From Bacteroidales bacterium (GTDB lineage Bacteria; Bacteroidota; Bacteroidia; Bacteroidales; UBA932): a stretch of 64,000 bases of DNA. The stretch covers positions 14,160 to 78,159 of the forward strand of contig JALOCI010000010.1 in NCBI GenBank assembly GCA_023227835.1, given 5' to 3'. The notes below the pieces were generated by a model. It did not search any database. It saw only the letters and a list, made by a program, of their open reading frames with translations, and was not told where the DNA came from. Positions 18,392-27,633 of the stretch are shown here, piece by piece (the stretch's first letter is position 1; each line of letters opens with the position of its first letter). Both the position numbers and the translations under genes were made by a program.

Positions 18392-20731
18392 ATGAAAATA
18401 ACATTAAGAATAGCCAGAATGGAACTTCAGAAGATGTTCTATTCGCCGATAGCCTGGTTGATATTGATAATATTTACGTTTCAATCGAGCATGATAATAA
18501 TGCAATTGGCCAAGGAGATGGTCACTATGTCTGCGATGTCCTTCACTACCTCCAATTTAACATATAAAATCTTTGTGAAGGGTTTTTTAAGTATTCAGTC
18601 AACAATATTCCTATATATACCGCTGCTTACAATGGGATTGTTAAGCAGGGAATTCAGTTCGGGATCTGTAAAATTGCTTTATTCGTCTCCGATTTCAAAC
18701 GTACAAATTGTCTTAGGAAAATTCCTGACTATGATGGTTTTTGGTTTTGTAATGGCCTTTATACTTTTTCTTATATCGCTTTGTGGGTTTGTTGTAATCA
18801 AGGATTTTGACTTCCCCGTTGTGTTGACTGGAATTTTCGGTATTTTTTTACTAATCTGTGCTTTTTCTGCAGTAGGACTTTTTATGTCTTCACTCAGCTC
18901 TTATCAGATCGTTTCCGCTATCGGGACATTTGCCACTCTATTTGTACTACAGCAAATTGGTAATATCGGGCAAGGGATTGATTTTGTAAGAGATATTACA
19001 TATTGGTTCTGCATATATGGCAGAGCGGATACATTTATAAATGGTATGATATGCAGTGAGGATGTTCTGTATTTTATACTTGTTCCGGCTTTATTTATCA
19101 CATTTACTGTATTGAGGCTAAAAAGTGTTCGGGAAAAGAGTAGTGCTTTTGTTTCATTAGCCAGATATACATCTGTGTTTATAATTATTTCTATTCTCGG
19201 GTATGTAAGTACAATCCCTTTCTTAATGAAATATTATGACTCGACACGTACTAAGACAAATACCCTTACAGAAAACAGTCAGCATGTAATTTCAAAATTG
19301 AAAGGGAGGGTTGACTTTACCACCTATGTAAATATTTTTGATAGAAAAAATTTCACATATGGGTTGCCTGCTTTCAGAAAGCTTGATATTGACAGGTTCA
19401 GCCACTATAGCCGATTCCATCCGGATATTAAGTTCAGCTATAAATACTACTATGATGTACCTGTTGACATTAATGCTTTAAAGGTACACAAAGCCATATA
19501 TGCTGGTATGACAGACGAAGATGCCGTAAACAAGATATGTGAAGTTAGAGATGTAAATCCTAATCTCTTTAAACCCGGTTGTTATTATCAGACTATAGAT
19601 CTGAGAGCAGAGCTTAATAGAGTTGTAAGAGAGATACGTACTGAAGACGGTAAAACCTCGTATTTGCGTTATTATGAGGATGCTAACACATTTCCGGACG
19701 AATCACAAATTACTGCTGCATTTAAAAGGCTGGTCATGAAGCCTCCTTTGGTTGCTTTTGTTAAAGGACATGAAGAAAGAAGTGTAAATGATCCTGGTTT
19801 CCGAGGCTATTTTGGATTGGCTAAAGATAAGACATTCAGATACTCTATGATCAATAACGGTTTTGATTTTAAAGAGTGTGATTTATCCGCCCCTGTAGAT
19901 ACAACTATTGACATCCTTATAATTGCTGATGCAAAGATTGCATATACTAAGGAGGAGATTAACAATTTAAACGATTATATCGACAGGGGAGGCAACTTGG
20001 TTATAGCCTGTGATATTAAGCGGCAAAATGTCATGAATCCTCTTGTAGAGCATTTAGGTGTTAATTTTCTTCCCGGCCAGATCGTGGAATATAATAATGG
20101 TAATTCTATGGATTTGGTGACATCTGTATCAACAGAAGAAGGTAAAAGCCTGGCATATCAATTTAAATATATGAGAGAAGATCCTTTCAATGGGGTATTT
20201 GCCGTTACTATGCCGGGAGCAGTTGCTATTTCATATAAAAACAGAGATAATAAATTCAAATATATTCCTGTATTAGTGTCGGATTCAGTCAAAAATATAA
20301 ACCAGCTGGACTCTATCGGTTCGTGGAATGAGTTGAATACTATAGATTTTATAGATTATGTGCCAAAATATGATTCGAATCTGGGTGAAATTCCAGGGGC
20401 ATTTATTACAGCATTAGCTGTTACACGCAATATTGGGAATAGAGAGCAGCGTATTATGATATTAGGAGACGCAGATTGCTTTAGTAATGGCGAATTTAAT
20501 ACGCAAAGAATAAAAATAATGTCCCAAAATTTCGCAATGGTTAATGGTCTGTTCTTTTGGTTATCATACAATGAGCTTCCAATTGATGTTCGTCGGATCA
20601 ATCCGCCTGACGATACAATACTGATTGAAAAGAGTAAGATGTCATTACTTAAGAATATGTACGAAATAGTAATACCGATAATATTGCTCATATGCTCACT
20701 TCTAATATTGCTACGTCGTAAAGGACGCTAA
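18392..20731 (+). CDS. ABC-2 permease fused to a GldG-like periplasmic domain
   Basis: A 779-residue inner-membrane protein. The first ~250 residues carry the ABC-2 permease pattern (MELQKMFYSPIAWLIL, then FLYIPLLTMGLLSREFSSGSVKLLYSSPIS) with about six membrane spans. A further span near 260-280 leads to a large soluble domain like GldG, with DYIDRGGNLVIACDI in a Rossmann-like layout, and a single C-terminal span (MYEIVIPIILLICSLLILLRRKGR). In gliding Bacteroidota GldF and GldG are separate proteins; here permease and GldG parts are one chain. With the preceding ATPase it forms a complete ABC exporter or mechanotransducer; its substrate is unknown. MutS-like genes follow after 15 bases. Confidence 0.85.
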   Translation: MKITLRIARMELQKMFYSPIAWLILIIFTFQSSMIIMQLAKEMVTMSAMSFTTSNLTYKIFVKGFLSIQSTIFLYIPLLTMGLLSREFSSGSVKLLYSSPISNVQIVLGKFLTMMVFGFVMAFILFLISLCGFVVIKDFDFPVVLTGIFGIFLLICAFSAVGLFMSSLSSYQIVSAIGTFATLFVLQQIGNIGQGIDFVRDITYWFCIYGRADTFINGMICSEDVLYFILVPALFITFTVLRLKSVREKSSAFVSLARYTSVFIIISILGYVSTIPFLMKYYDSTRTKTNTLTENSQHVISKLKGRVDFTTYVNIFDRKNFTYGLPAFRKLDIDRFSHYSRFHPDIKFSYKYYYDVPVDINALKVHKAIYAGMTDEDAVNKICEVRDVNPNLFKPGCYYQTIDLRAELNRVVREIRTEDGKTSYLRYYEDANTFPDESQITAAFKRLVMKPPLVAFVKGHEERSVNDPGFRGYFGLAKDKTFRYSMINNGFDFKECDLSAPVDTTIDILIIADAKIAYTKEEINNLNDYIDRGGNLVIACDIKRQNVMNPLVEHLGVNFLPGQIVEYNNGNSMDLVTSVSTEEGKSLAYQFKYMREDPFNGVFAVTMPGAVAISYKNRDNKFKYIPVLVSDSVKNINQLDSIGSWNELNTIDFIDYVPKYDSNLGEIPGAFITALAVTRNIGNREQRIMILGDADCFSNGEFNTQRIKIMSQNFAMVNGLFFWLSYNELPIDVRRINPPDDTILIEKSKMSLLKNMYEIVIPIILLICSLLILLRRKGR

Positions 20732-20746
20732 ATAACATTTAAATTT

Positions 20747-22072
20747 ATGGCATTTAAGACCGACAGTCAGACACTAAATGATCTCAGGATTATAGTTGAC
20801 AACAAGAGTAATGATATATATAGCCTTTTCAACAAGACAGTAACTAGAGGTGGTGCAAATCTGCTTAAAGAAATGTTTCTATACCCATTATCACAGGAAG
20901 ATGAGATTCTTAAGAGGACTAAAACAATTAAGTACTTTAGAGATAACAATATTGCCTTTCCTTTCAAGACTCATATTTTTGATTCTATTGAATATTACTT
21001 GAGCAACACGGATGAACGCACCAGACTTGTTGCACATGACAATACGTTACAAAGAAAGATAAATAGTCTTATAGGATCGGATACGGATTATAAACAGATA
21101 AAAAAAGGGGTTACAGGTATCTTGCAACTTCTGATTGATTTTAATGAGTTTATAAATAAAACAAAGGATGTATTCAGAGATGTAGATTTTCATAAAGATA
21201 TTTTAGTAATATTGAACATATTAGACAAGGAAGAGATCTCTTTTTTTAAAAAGTTAGAAATTACAAATTTGTCATATAGCCAGATAGCGAAATATGATCA
21301 ACTATTTCGGTTCACTATTCATAAGGATATTCTTACTATACTTCGATGTGCATATTCTATAGATGTATTTGTAACAGTAGCACAAGTATCCAAAGAGTTA
21401 GATTTTTCATTTGCAGAGGTTATTGAAGGAGAAGATAACAGGATAGAGATGTATTCTGTCTGGCATCCATTAGTCCAGAAAGCAGTTCCCAACGACATCA
21501 CTATCACAGAGGAAAATAATATGATTTTTTTAACCGGAGCTAACATGGCAGGCAAGTCAACCTTTATGAAAACATTCAGTATTGCTCTTTATCTTGCACA
21601 TACTGGCTTCCCGGTTCCTGCTAAAGCGATGAGATTCAGTGTACAGAATGGTATGTATACGACAATAAACCTTTCAGATAATATCAATTTAGGTTTTAGC
21701 CATTTTTATGCAGAGGTATTAAGGGTAAAAAAGGTCGCTGAGAGTGTTCATAACAGTGAACGCTTGGTCGTGGTTTTTGACGAGCTTTTCCGAGGAACAA
21801 ATGTAAAGGATGCATATGAGGCAACAGTTGCAGTGGCTAATGCCTTTGCAGGTAAGAGTAAGTGTAGCTTTATCATCTCATCACATATAATCGAGGCAGG
21901 TGAGTCACTTAAAACTCTTAGAAACAATATTAGATTTCTCTATCTTCCTACAGTTATGAAGGGTAATACACCTGAATACACTTATAAACTTCAAGAAGGA
22001 ATTACTAACGACCGTCATGGTATGCTAATAATTCGTAATGAGAAGATTCTCGATATTTTAAAGGACAGTTGA
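20747..22072 (+). CDS. Truncated MutS-like ATPase (first of a tandem pair)
   Basis: A 441-residue protein with the core/lever and ATPase domains of the MutS family but without the mismatch-recognition and connector domains. The N-terminal helical part begins near SLFNKTVTRGGANLLKEMFLYPL (residues 27-49), as in MutS domain III. The ATPase has Walker A GANMAGKST (264-272), the SHFYAEV equivalent of the MutS switch segment (318-324), Walker B with catalytic Glu in VVFDELFRGTN (342-352), and a SSHIIEAG dimer-interface His (380). All catalytic residues are intact. The domain content excludes ordinary MutS mismatch repair. It is a paralogue of the next gene and may dimerise with it. Confidence 0.85.
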   Translation: MAFKTDSQTLNDLRIIVDNKSNDIYSLFNKTVTRGGANLLKEMFLYPLSQEDEILKRTKTIKYFRDNNIAFPFKTHIFDSIEYYLSNTDERTRLVAHDNTLQRKINSLIGSDTDYKQIKKGVTGILQLLIDFNEFINKTKDVFRDVDFHKDILVILNILDKEEISFFKKLEITNLSYSQIAKYDQLFRFTIHKDILTILRCAYSIDVFVTVAQVSKELDFSFAEVIEGEDNRIEMYSVWHPLVQKAVPNDITITEENNMIFLTGANMAGKSTFMKTFSIALYLAHTGFPVPAKAMRFSVQNGMYTTINLSDNINLGFSHFYAEVLRVKKVAESVHNSERLVVVFDELFRGTNVKDAYEATVAVANAFAGKSKCSFIISSHIIEAGESLKTLRNNIRFLYLPTVMKGNTPEYTYKLQEGITNDRHGMLIIRNEKILDILKDS

Positions 22073-22101
22073 GGTGTCAAATAATTAAATATGATTTAAG
22101 A

Positions 22102-23424
22102 ATGGAATTTACAACAGATAAACAGACTCTGGATGATTTAAACATTTTAGGAAGATATAAGGCGAACTCAATTTTCGGTTTGTTTAATCATACTGTAACC
22201 AATGGTGGCAGTAGGTTACTGGAAAAAATGTTTAACACACCCCTGTGTGAAATAGAGTCAATTAACAGACGTTCTGCCACTTTTGCCTTATTTGAAAAGA
22301 TCACAGTTACCCTTCCTTTTAATAAAGAGGAATTTGAAATAGTTGAGAACTATACTCAGAATTTTGGTTACAGCAGCAGATTTGAAGCATTATGTAATGT
22401 CGCTAAACTAAGGTGTTTACATTATTTACTCAACGACAAAGGCTATTCTAAACTACGAGAGGAGGTTGAAAAAACCGTTATGGTATTCTCCAGGGTTAAA
22501 GAATTCGTTAATAAAATATCAGAAGAGTCATATAATACAGTTTTTCATAGAAAGATATCGGAGATATGTAATATATTTAATGATATCTCTTTTGAAACCG
22601 TATGGGGGTATGTGCAAAATTATCCCTTATCTTTTTATAGTGTATTAAAACTGGATTATATTTTCAGAAAACTTATTAAAGATAAGATTAGTAGAATTAT
22701 AAAAGAGATATATGATTTAGATGTTTACATTACTGTTTCAAATGTTTCCCGTGAAAAAGGATTTGTCTATGCTACAGCTGTTGACAGGAGTGATATGTAT
22801 ATAGATATACAAGGGGTTTATCACCCATGCATTCCTCATGCTGTTGCCAATGATATATATATTGGAAAGCAGAAGCATCTATTATTCCTGACAGGGGCAA
22901 ATATGGCAGGCAAATCTACTTTTATGAAATCATTTGCCATATCTGTATACCTTGGGCACATGGGTTTCCCAATCGCAGCTAAAGGTATGACGTTCTCACT
23001 TCACGATGGTATATATACTTCGATAAATGTATCAGATGATTTGACGATGGGATACAGCCATTTCTACGCAGAGGTATTAAGAGTAAAACATGTTGCACAA
23101 GAGATTGCCACTGGAAAACAGCTTGTTGTCATATTTGACGAGCTGTTTAAAGGGACAAATGTAAAAGATGCTTATGACGGGACAGTTGCTATAGTAGAAG
23201 CTCTTTCTCACAGAAACGGCAGCTATATTATATCTACTCACATCATGGAGGCTGGCGAGGTATTGAGAAAGAGCAGCAAAAAAATGTTTTTCAAATATTT
23301 ACCAACTATTATGAATGGTCATATCCCCACATATCCGTATAAACTGGAAGATGGGATTACTGACGATCACCACGGAATGATTATTATTAGAAATGAAAAA
23401 ATACTTGAAACTATAAATAGTTAA
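22102..23424 (+). CDS. Truncated MutS-like ATPase (second of a tandem pair)
   Basis: A 440-residue paralogue of the preceding gene with the same architecture: core/lever helices from about residue 20, then an intact ATPase with Walker A GANMAGKST (265-273), SHFYAEVLRVK and FDELFKGTNVKDAYDGT. Both proteins start with a similar segment (F-TD-QTL-DL). The frame opens at a TTG at 22069 that overlaps the previous stop; I chose the ATG at 22102 because it restores the shared N-terminus. Sequence divergence between the two copies is large outside the motifs, so this is an old duplication rather than an assembly repeat. The peptidase gene follows 3 bases later. Confidence 0.84.
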   Translation: MEFTTDKQTLDDLNILGRYKANSIFGLFNHTVTNGGSRLLEKMFNTPLCEIESINRRSATFALFEKITVTLPFNKEEFEIVENYTQNFGYSSRFEALCNVAKLRCLHYLLNDKGYSKLREEVEKTVMVFSRVKEFVNKISEESYNTVFHRKISEICNIFNDISFETVWGYVQNYPLSFYSVLKLDYIFRKLIKDKISRIIKEIYDLDVYITVSNVSREKGFVYATAVDRSDMYIDIQGVYHPCIPHAVANDIYIGKQKHLLFLTGANMAGKSTFMKSFAISVYLGHMGFPIAAKGMTFSLHDGIYTSINVSDDLTMGYSHFYAEVLRVKHVAQEIATGKQLVVIFDELFKGTNVKDAYDGTVAIVEALSHRNGSYIISTHIMEAGEVLRKSSKKMFFKYLPTIMNGHIPTYPYKLEDGITDDHHGMIIIRNEKILETINS

Positions 23425-23427
23425 TAT

Positions 23428-26274
23428 ATGAAACGGGTACAAAATAAAAAGTTATTAAAAATAATAGTATTTGTAGTGCTTATAATATTAATTGTTATAG
23501 CAATACTGACAGACCATCCTTTTGTCTTCAAACAGCAAAAGACACAAATTCCAATTGATTTAAAAGTCAAAATCGGTAAATTAAGCAACGGACTTACTTA
23601 CTATATACGACATAACGAATTACCTTCTAAACGTGCTGATTTTTATATTGTACAAAAAGTGGGTTCAATACTTGAAGATGAAAACCAACGCGGATTGGCG
23701 CATTTTCTGGAACACATGTGTTTCAACGGAACTAAGAATTTCCCAGGGAATTCACTTGTTAAAGAGCTGGAAAAAAAAGGCATCAAGTTTGGCGAAAATG
23801 TAAATGCCTTTACAGCTATGGATGAGACTATTTACAATTTATCTAACATCCCCGTTTTAAATGATGGAATTATAGATTCTGCGTTATTGGTTCTTCATGA
23901 CTGGTCTGGATTTGTCTCTCTGAATGATAAGGATATTGATGATGAACGAGGTGTAATAAGTGAGGAGTGGCGTACCACTAATACAGGCGACAGCCGGGTG
24001 CTGGAGAAGACTTATAAAAATGTGTTTCCAGGCTCACGTTATGCAGAACGCATGCCTATTGGTCTGATAGATGTTATAAAAACGTTTCCTTATCAGAGAA
24101 TACGGGATTATTATAAAAAATGGTATCGACCAGATTTGCAGGCTATCATTGTTGTTGGAGATATTGAGGTAGATGACATTGAAGCAAAAATTAAAAAGTT
24201 GTTTGCAGATATTCCTGCTCCTGTGAATCCGGCTAAAAGAGAAGAATTTATTGTTCCCGATAATAAAGAACCAATTGTGTCTATCGTTAGCGACCCGGAA
24301 GCCCAGACATCAGGAATTTCTGTGTTATTTAAAAAGAGTACTGTACCGAGTTCTCTGAAGATCTGGACTGATTTTTATTCCGATAGAATTCGTACAAACT
24401 TGATTGGGATGATGTTCACACAACGTATGTATGAACTCAGACAGAAACCGGACGCTCCATTTTCTTCTGTCAGTGGAGGAATCTCAACATTCTTTAAAGC
24501 AAGAACAATGGATTCTTGGTCAATAGGTGTTACCCCAATAGATAATAAACAAACAGAGAAAGCACTACGTATCCTGTTATTGGAAAATGAGCGTATGAGA
24601 AGGTATGGATTCACAAAGGCAGAATTAGAAAGGGCAAAAGCCAATATTATACGTAGTGCTGAATCTGTTTACAATGAAAGAGATAACAAGCAGAATTCCG
24701 GTTATATACAATCTTATATAGCTAATTTTCTCATCAATGAACCCATTCCAGGTATTGGATGGGAATATGACTATATTAAAAATTATTTACCACGTATAAC
24801 ATTAAAGAGTATCAATCAAAAGGCAAAAGAGCTTGTTTCCGACACTAATGTCGTTTTTGTTATTACCGGCCCCCAAAAAGAGAATATGCCGCTTCCTGAC
24901 AAGGAATGTGTTCTTAATATGTGGAATGATATTATCAAATCTGATATTCAGCCTAATTTGGAGAAGTGGAAAGAAAAACAAATTATTAACGAGAAACCAG
25001 CCGGTGGAAAAATAGTAAAGACTGACCAAAAATCGTTTGGATATAAACAGTGGACACTTTCAAACGGTGTAAAAGTTCTGTTTAAAAATACTGATTACAA
25101 AAAAGATCAAGTAATTATTACAGCATATAGTCCTGGAGGGTTTTCTCTAATTAGTGATATTGATCTTCCGTCTGCATTGGCAATAAATGATCTCGTACCA
25201 CTTGGCGGGATTGGTGAACTAAGTCAAGTAGACCTTACAAGGGCACTTACCGGAAAAGTAGTGCAAATTTCACCCTTTGTAAATTCACTTAGTGAAGGAA
25301 TAAATGGAATGGCTTCTCCTGATGATTTTGAAACATTTTTACAACTTACCTACTTATTTTTCACTAAGCCAAGAATGGATAGTGAACTCTTTAATAACTG
25401 GAAAAATAAAGTTGCAGTTGATCTCGAAAAAAAGAAATTGGATCCGATGAATGATTTGCAGGATACACTAAACAGGATTATCACTATGAATAACCCCAGA
25501 GGTATGATATTTAATAGTGATATGCTTGACAAAGTTGATTATAGAAAGGCAATAAAACTATATAAAGAACGTTTTGCTGATGCGGAAGACTTTACCTTTT
25601 TTATAACAGGCAATATTAAAGAAAATAATGTTAAAAAATTGGTGGCAAGGTACCTGGGAGGGTTACCTACTACCGGATATCACGAAACAATTAAAGATTG
25701 TGGTGTTTATCCTCCAAAAGGTGTTATTAAAAACCATTTTAAGAAAAAAATGTTGACACCAAAATCAACTGTTTATATAGTATACACAGGGAAAGTTCAA
25801 GCCACACTGCAAAATATGATATTGATGGATTATATTAAGAACATTCTTAACATACTTTATACTGAGAGTATCAGAGAGAAAGAAGGTGGCACATATGGTG
25901 TCTCTGTAAGAGGTGCTATCAATAAAATTCCTGATGAACGTTTTAATTTGCAGATACAGTTTGATACAGATCCCGCCAAGAAAAGCAAATTGATAGAAAT
26001 AGTCTATAATGAAATCAACAATTTATTATCCAAATCTCCCAGTATTGAAAATGTAAATAAAGTCAAGGAATTTTTACTTAAGAAACATCAGGAACAATTA
26101 ATTAATAATGGATATTGGTCACACATGATTTTAGCTCTGGAATCTAATGGACTTGATTTTCATACTAATTATGACAAAATTGTATCAGATGTGACACCGA
26201 CGATGATTCAAGATTTTGCAAAAAAGCTATTTACACAAGGGAATACAATTGAAGTATGTATGGATCCGGAATAA
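23428..26274 (+). CDS. Membrane-anchored M16 (insulinase/PqqL-like) zinc peptidase
   Basis: A 948-residue peptidase of family M16 with two tandem M16 units. An N-terminal membrane anchor or uncleaved signal covers residues 9-27 (LLKIIVFVVLIILIVIAIL). The inverted zinc motif HxxEH is intact as HFLEH (92-96), and ERGVISEEW (173-181) supplies the third ligand. The second, inactive half begins near residue 535 (KQWTLSNGVKVLFKNTDYKK). The enzyme probably faces the periplasm and cuts peptides inside a closed chamber. It is the last gene of the island and is nearly contiguous with the MutS-like pair (3 bases), so all five genes from the ABC ATPase are probably one operon. Peptides entering through the SusC/SusD pair are a plausible substrate. 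Confidence 0.9.
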   Translation: MKRVQNKKLLKIIVFVVLIILIVIAILTDHPFVFKQQKTQIPIDLKVKIGKLSNGLTYYIRHNELPSKRADFYIVQKVGSILEDENQRGLAHFLEHMCFNGTKNFPGNSLVKELEKKGIKFGENVNAFTAMDETIYNLSNIPVLNDGIIDSALLVLHDWSGFVSLNDKDIDDERGVISEEWRTTNTGDSRVLEKTYKNVFPGSRYAERMPIGLIDVIKTFPYQRIRDYYKKWYRPDLQAIIVVGDIEVDDIEAKIKKLFADIPAPVNPAKREEFIVPDNKEPIVSIVSDPEAQTSGISVLFKKSTVPSSLKIWTDFYSDRIRTNLIGMMFTQRMYELRQKPDAPFSSVSGGISTFFKARTMDSWSIGVTPIDNKQTEKALRILLLENERMRRYGFTKAELERAKANIIRSAESVYNERDNKQNSGYIQSYIANFLINEPIPGIGWEYDYIKNYLPRITLKSINQKAKELVSDTNVVFVITGPQKENMPLPDKECVLNMWNDIIKSDIQPNLEKWKEKQIINEKPAGGKIVKTDQKSFGYKQWTLSNGVKVLFKNTDYKKDQVIITAYSPGGFSLISDIDLPSALAINDLVPLGGIGELSQVDLTRALTGKVVQISPFVNSLSEGINGMASPDDFETFLQLTYLFFTKPRMDSELFNNWKNKVAVDLEKKKLDPMNDLQDTLNRIITMNNPRGMIFNSDMLDKVDYRKAIKLYKERFADAEDFTFFITGNIKENNVKKLVARYLGGLPTTGYHETIKDCGVYPPKGVIKNHFKKKMLTPKSTVYIVYTGKVQATLQNMILMDYIKNILNILYTESIREKEGGTYGVSVRGAINKIPDERFNLQIQFDTDPAKKSKLIEIVYNEINNLLSKSPSIENVNKVKEFLLKKHQEQLINNGYWSHMILALESNGLDFHTNYDKIVSDVTPTMIQDFAKKLFTQGNTIEVCMDPE

Positions 26275-26746
26275 CCAATATCAGTAACTCTTCCGGTATA
26301 ATATTCGAAGTGTAAATGTATAAGTAATATTAAATAGTGAAAACAAAGTTAAAGACTAAAAATTGTATATTTACCGCCAGTGTTCACCAAGATTTTTGAG
26401 CACAGTTAAATTTAATAATTAATCAATCATGATTCAAAAGAATCATTTCGTTCATTGAAATTATTGAAGTTAGATATATTAAGGGACTATTTCATAGATA
26501 CTGTGTCTGCTAACGAGAAACTCGGATTTTTGAGTAATTATTAGATGAAATAATTATATCTCATACGAAGCATAACTATTGCAAATGGTTAAGATACGGT
26601 GTTTCAGTTAAGTAAAATAATTAGCCATATGAAAAAAACGAAAATATAAGATGTACCTTGATTCGTTTAACTTAATTATCTAATTTCAATATTTCAAAGG
26701 TTTTATTTAGATTAAAAAAAGTGGATAAAAAACATTAAAAACAGGT
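26275..26746. other. AT-rich intergenic region after the M16 gene
   Basis: The region has 472 bases without a supportable gene. A TAnnTTT-like box, TATATTTA, lies at 26366-26373. An open frame of about 40 codons (26422-26541) has no start codon and no recognisable family. The nonamer ATTTTTGAG occurs twice (around 26392 and 26526). No terminator hairpin or tRNA was identified. This gap marks the right end of the AT-rich island. Confidence 0.4.
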
Positions 26747-27580
26747 ATGAAAGTAGGGATAATCGGTTTTGGCAGCATGGGCAGTATGCTGATGCACAAA
26801 TTCTTAGAAGCAGGAACAGTTTTAGAGGAAGATCTTTTTATTTCAAATCGCACCCAAGAGAAGTTGGTCGAAATATTTCAAAAATACCCCAAGGTCAATA
26901 TTTGTAACAATAATGCGGATGTTGTCTCTTCTTCAGATATAATCTTCTATTGTGTAAAACCGTCAGACATGCGGGAGGTGGCTGAATCCACAAAGAAATT
27001 TGTAAGAAAAGGGCAACATATATGTGCCGTTAATGCTTGTATTAGATTTAACCAGCTCAACTCTCTTTTCCCGGACCTCTCTTGCTCAATAGTTATTCCA
27101 AGTGTTACCGGCGAGGTGAATAAATCAGTAACATTGGCAGCCTTCAATCAACAATCTACGGAGAAGGAGATAGCATGTATAAAAACACTCATGGACTCAT
27201 TCAGTTCTGTTACAATTATTCCGGAGAATGAGCTGGGAATCTGCACAGATCTGACCAGTTGTATGCCAGGATTCATTGCGTCCATTTTCAGCATCATTGT
27301 TGAAGAGGCATTGTCTCGTTCAAATTTAAGCAAAGAGGAGATTCACAACATGATTATAACCACTATTCTGGGAACGTCCAAACTTTGTGTTGACCAAAAG
27401 ATGCCTTTTGACCAAATAGTAGAAAGGGTAGCTACCAAAGGAGGAATCACAGAAGAGGGCACAAAAGTCATCCGGTCCGACTTTCCTCAGATAGTAAAAA
27501 CGCTATTCCAGCACACCAAGGAGAGAAGAGAAAGAACAATGTTGAACTGGGCAGGTTATTTTAGTAAAAAAAATGAATAA
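26747..27580 (+). CDS. Pyrroline-5-carboxylate reductase-family protein (ProC/ComER-like)
   Basis: A 277-residue NAD(P)-binding protein. The N-terminal Rossmann fold shows MKVGIIGFGSMGSMLMHKFLEAG (glycine-rich GxGxMG) and FISNRTQEK, then SSDIIFYCVKPSDM, all characteristic of the F420/ProC superfamily. The C-terminal helical domain contains VATKGGITEEGTKVI, matching the ProC dimerisation signature. A role in proline synthesis is possible, but the sequence is divergent, and the family also includes ComER-like proteins of uncertain function. A secreted-protein gene follows closely on the same strand. Confidence 0.75.
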   Translation: MKVGIIGFGSMGSMLMHKFLEAGTVLEEDLFISNRTQEKLVEIFQKYPKVNICNNNADVVSSSDIIFYCVKPSDMREVAESTKKFVRKGQHICAVNACIRFNQLNSLFPDLSCSIVIPSVTGEVNKSVTLAAFNQQSTEKEIACIKTLMDSFSSVTIIPENELGICTDLTSCMPGFIASIFSIIVEEALSRSNLSKEEIHNMIITTILGTSKLCVDQKMPFDQIVERVATKGGITEEGTKVIRSDFPQIVKTLFQHTKERRERTMLNWAGYFSKKNE

Positions 27581-27633
27581 TGTCCTTAAGGTTGGTATAT
27601 CTTTGCCGATCGAAATTTAATTATTCAATAACC

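Noticed and set aside
26422..26541. A 40-codon open frame reading SFRSLKLLKLDILRDYF, possibly a transposase remnant
   Set aside because: It has no start codon, and the resemblance to transposase N-termini is too weak to support a call without a database search.
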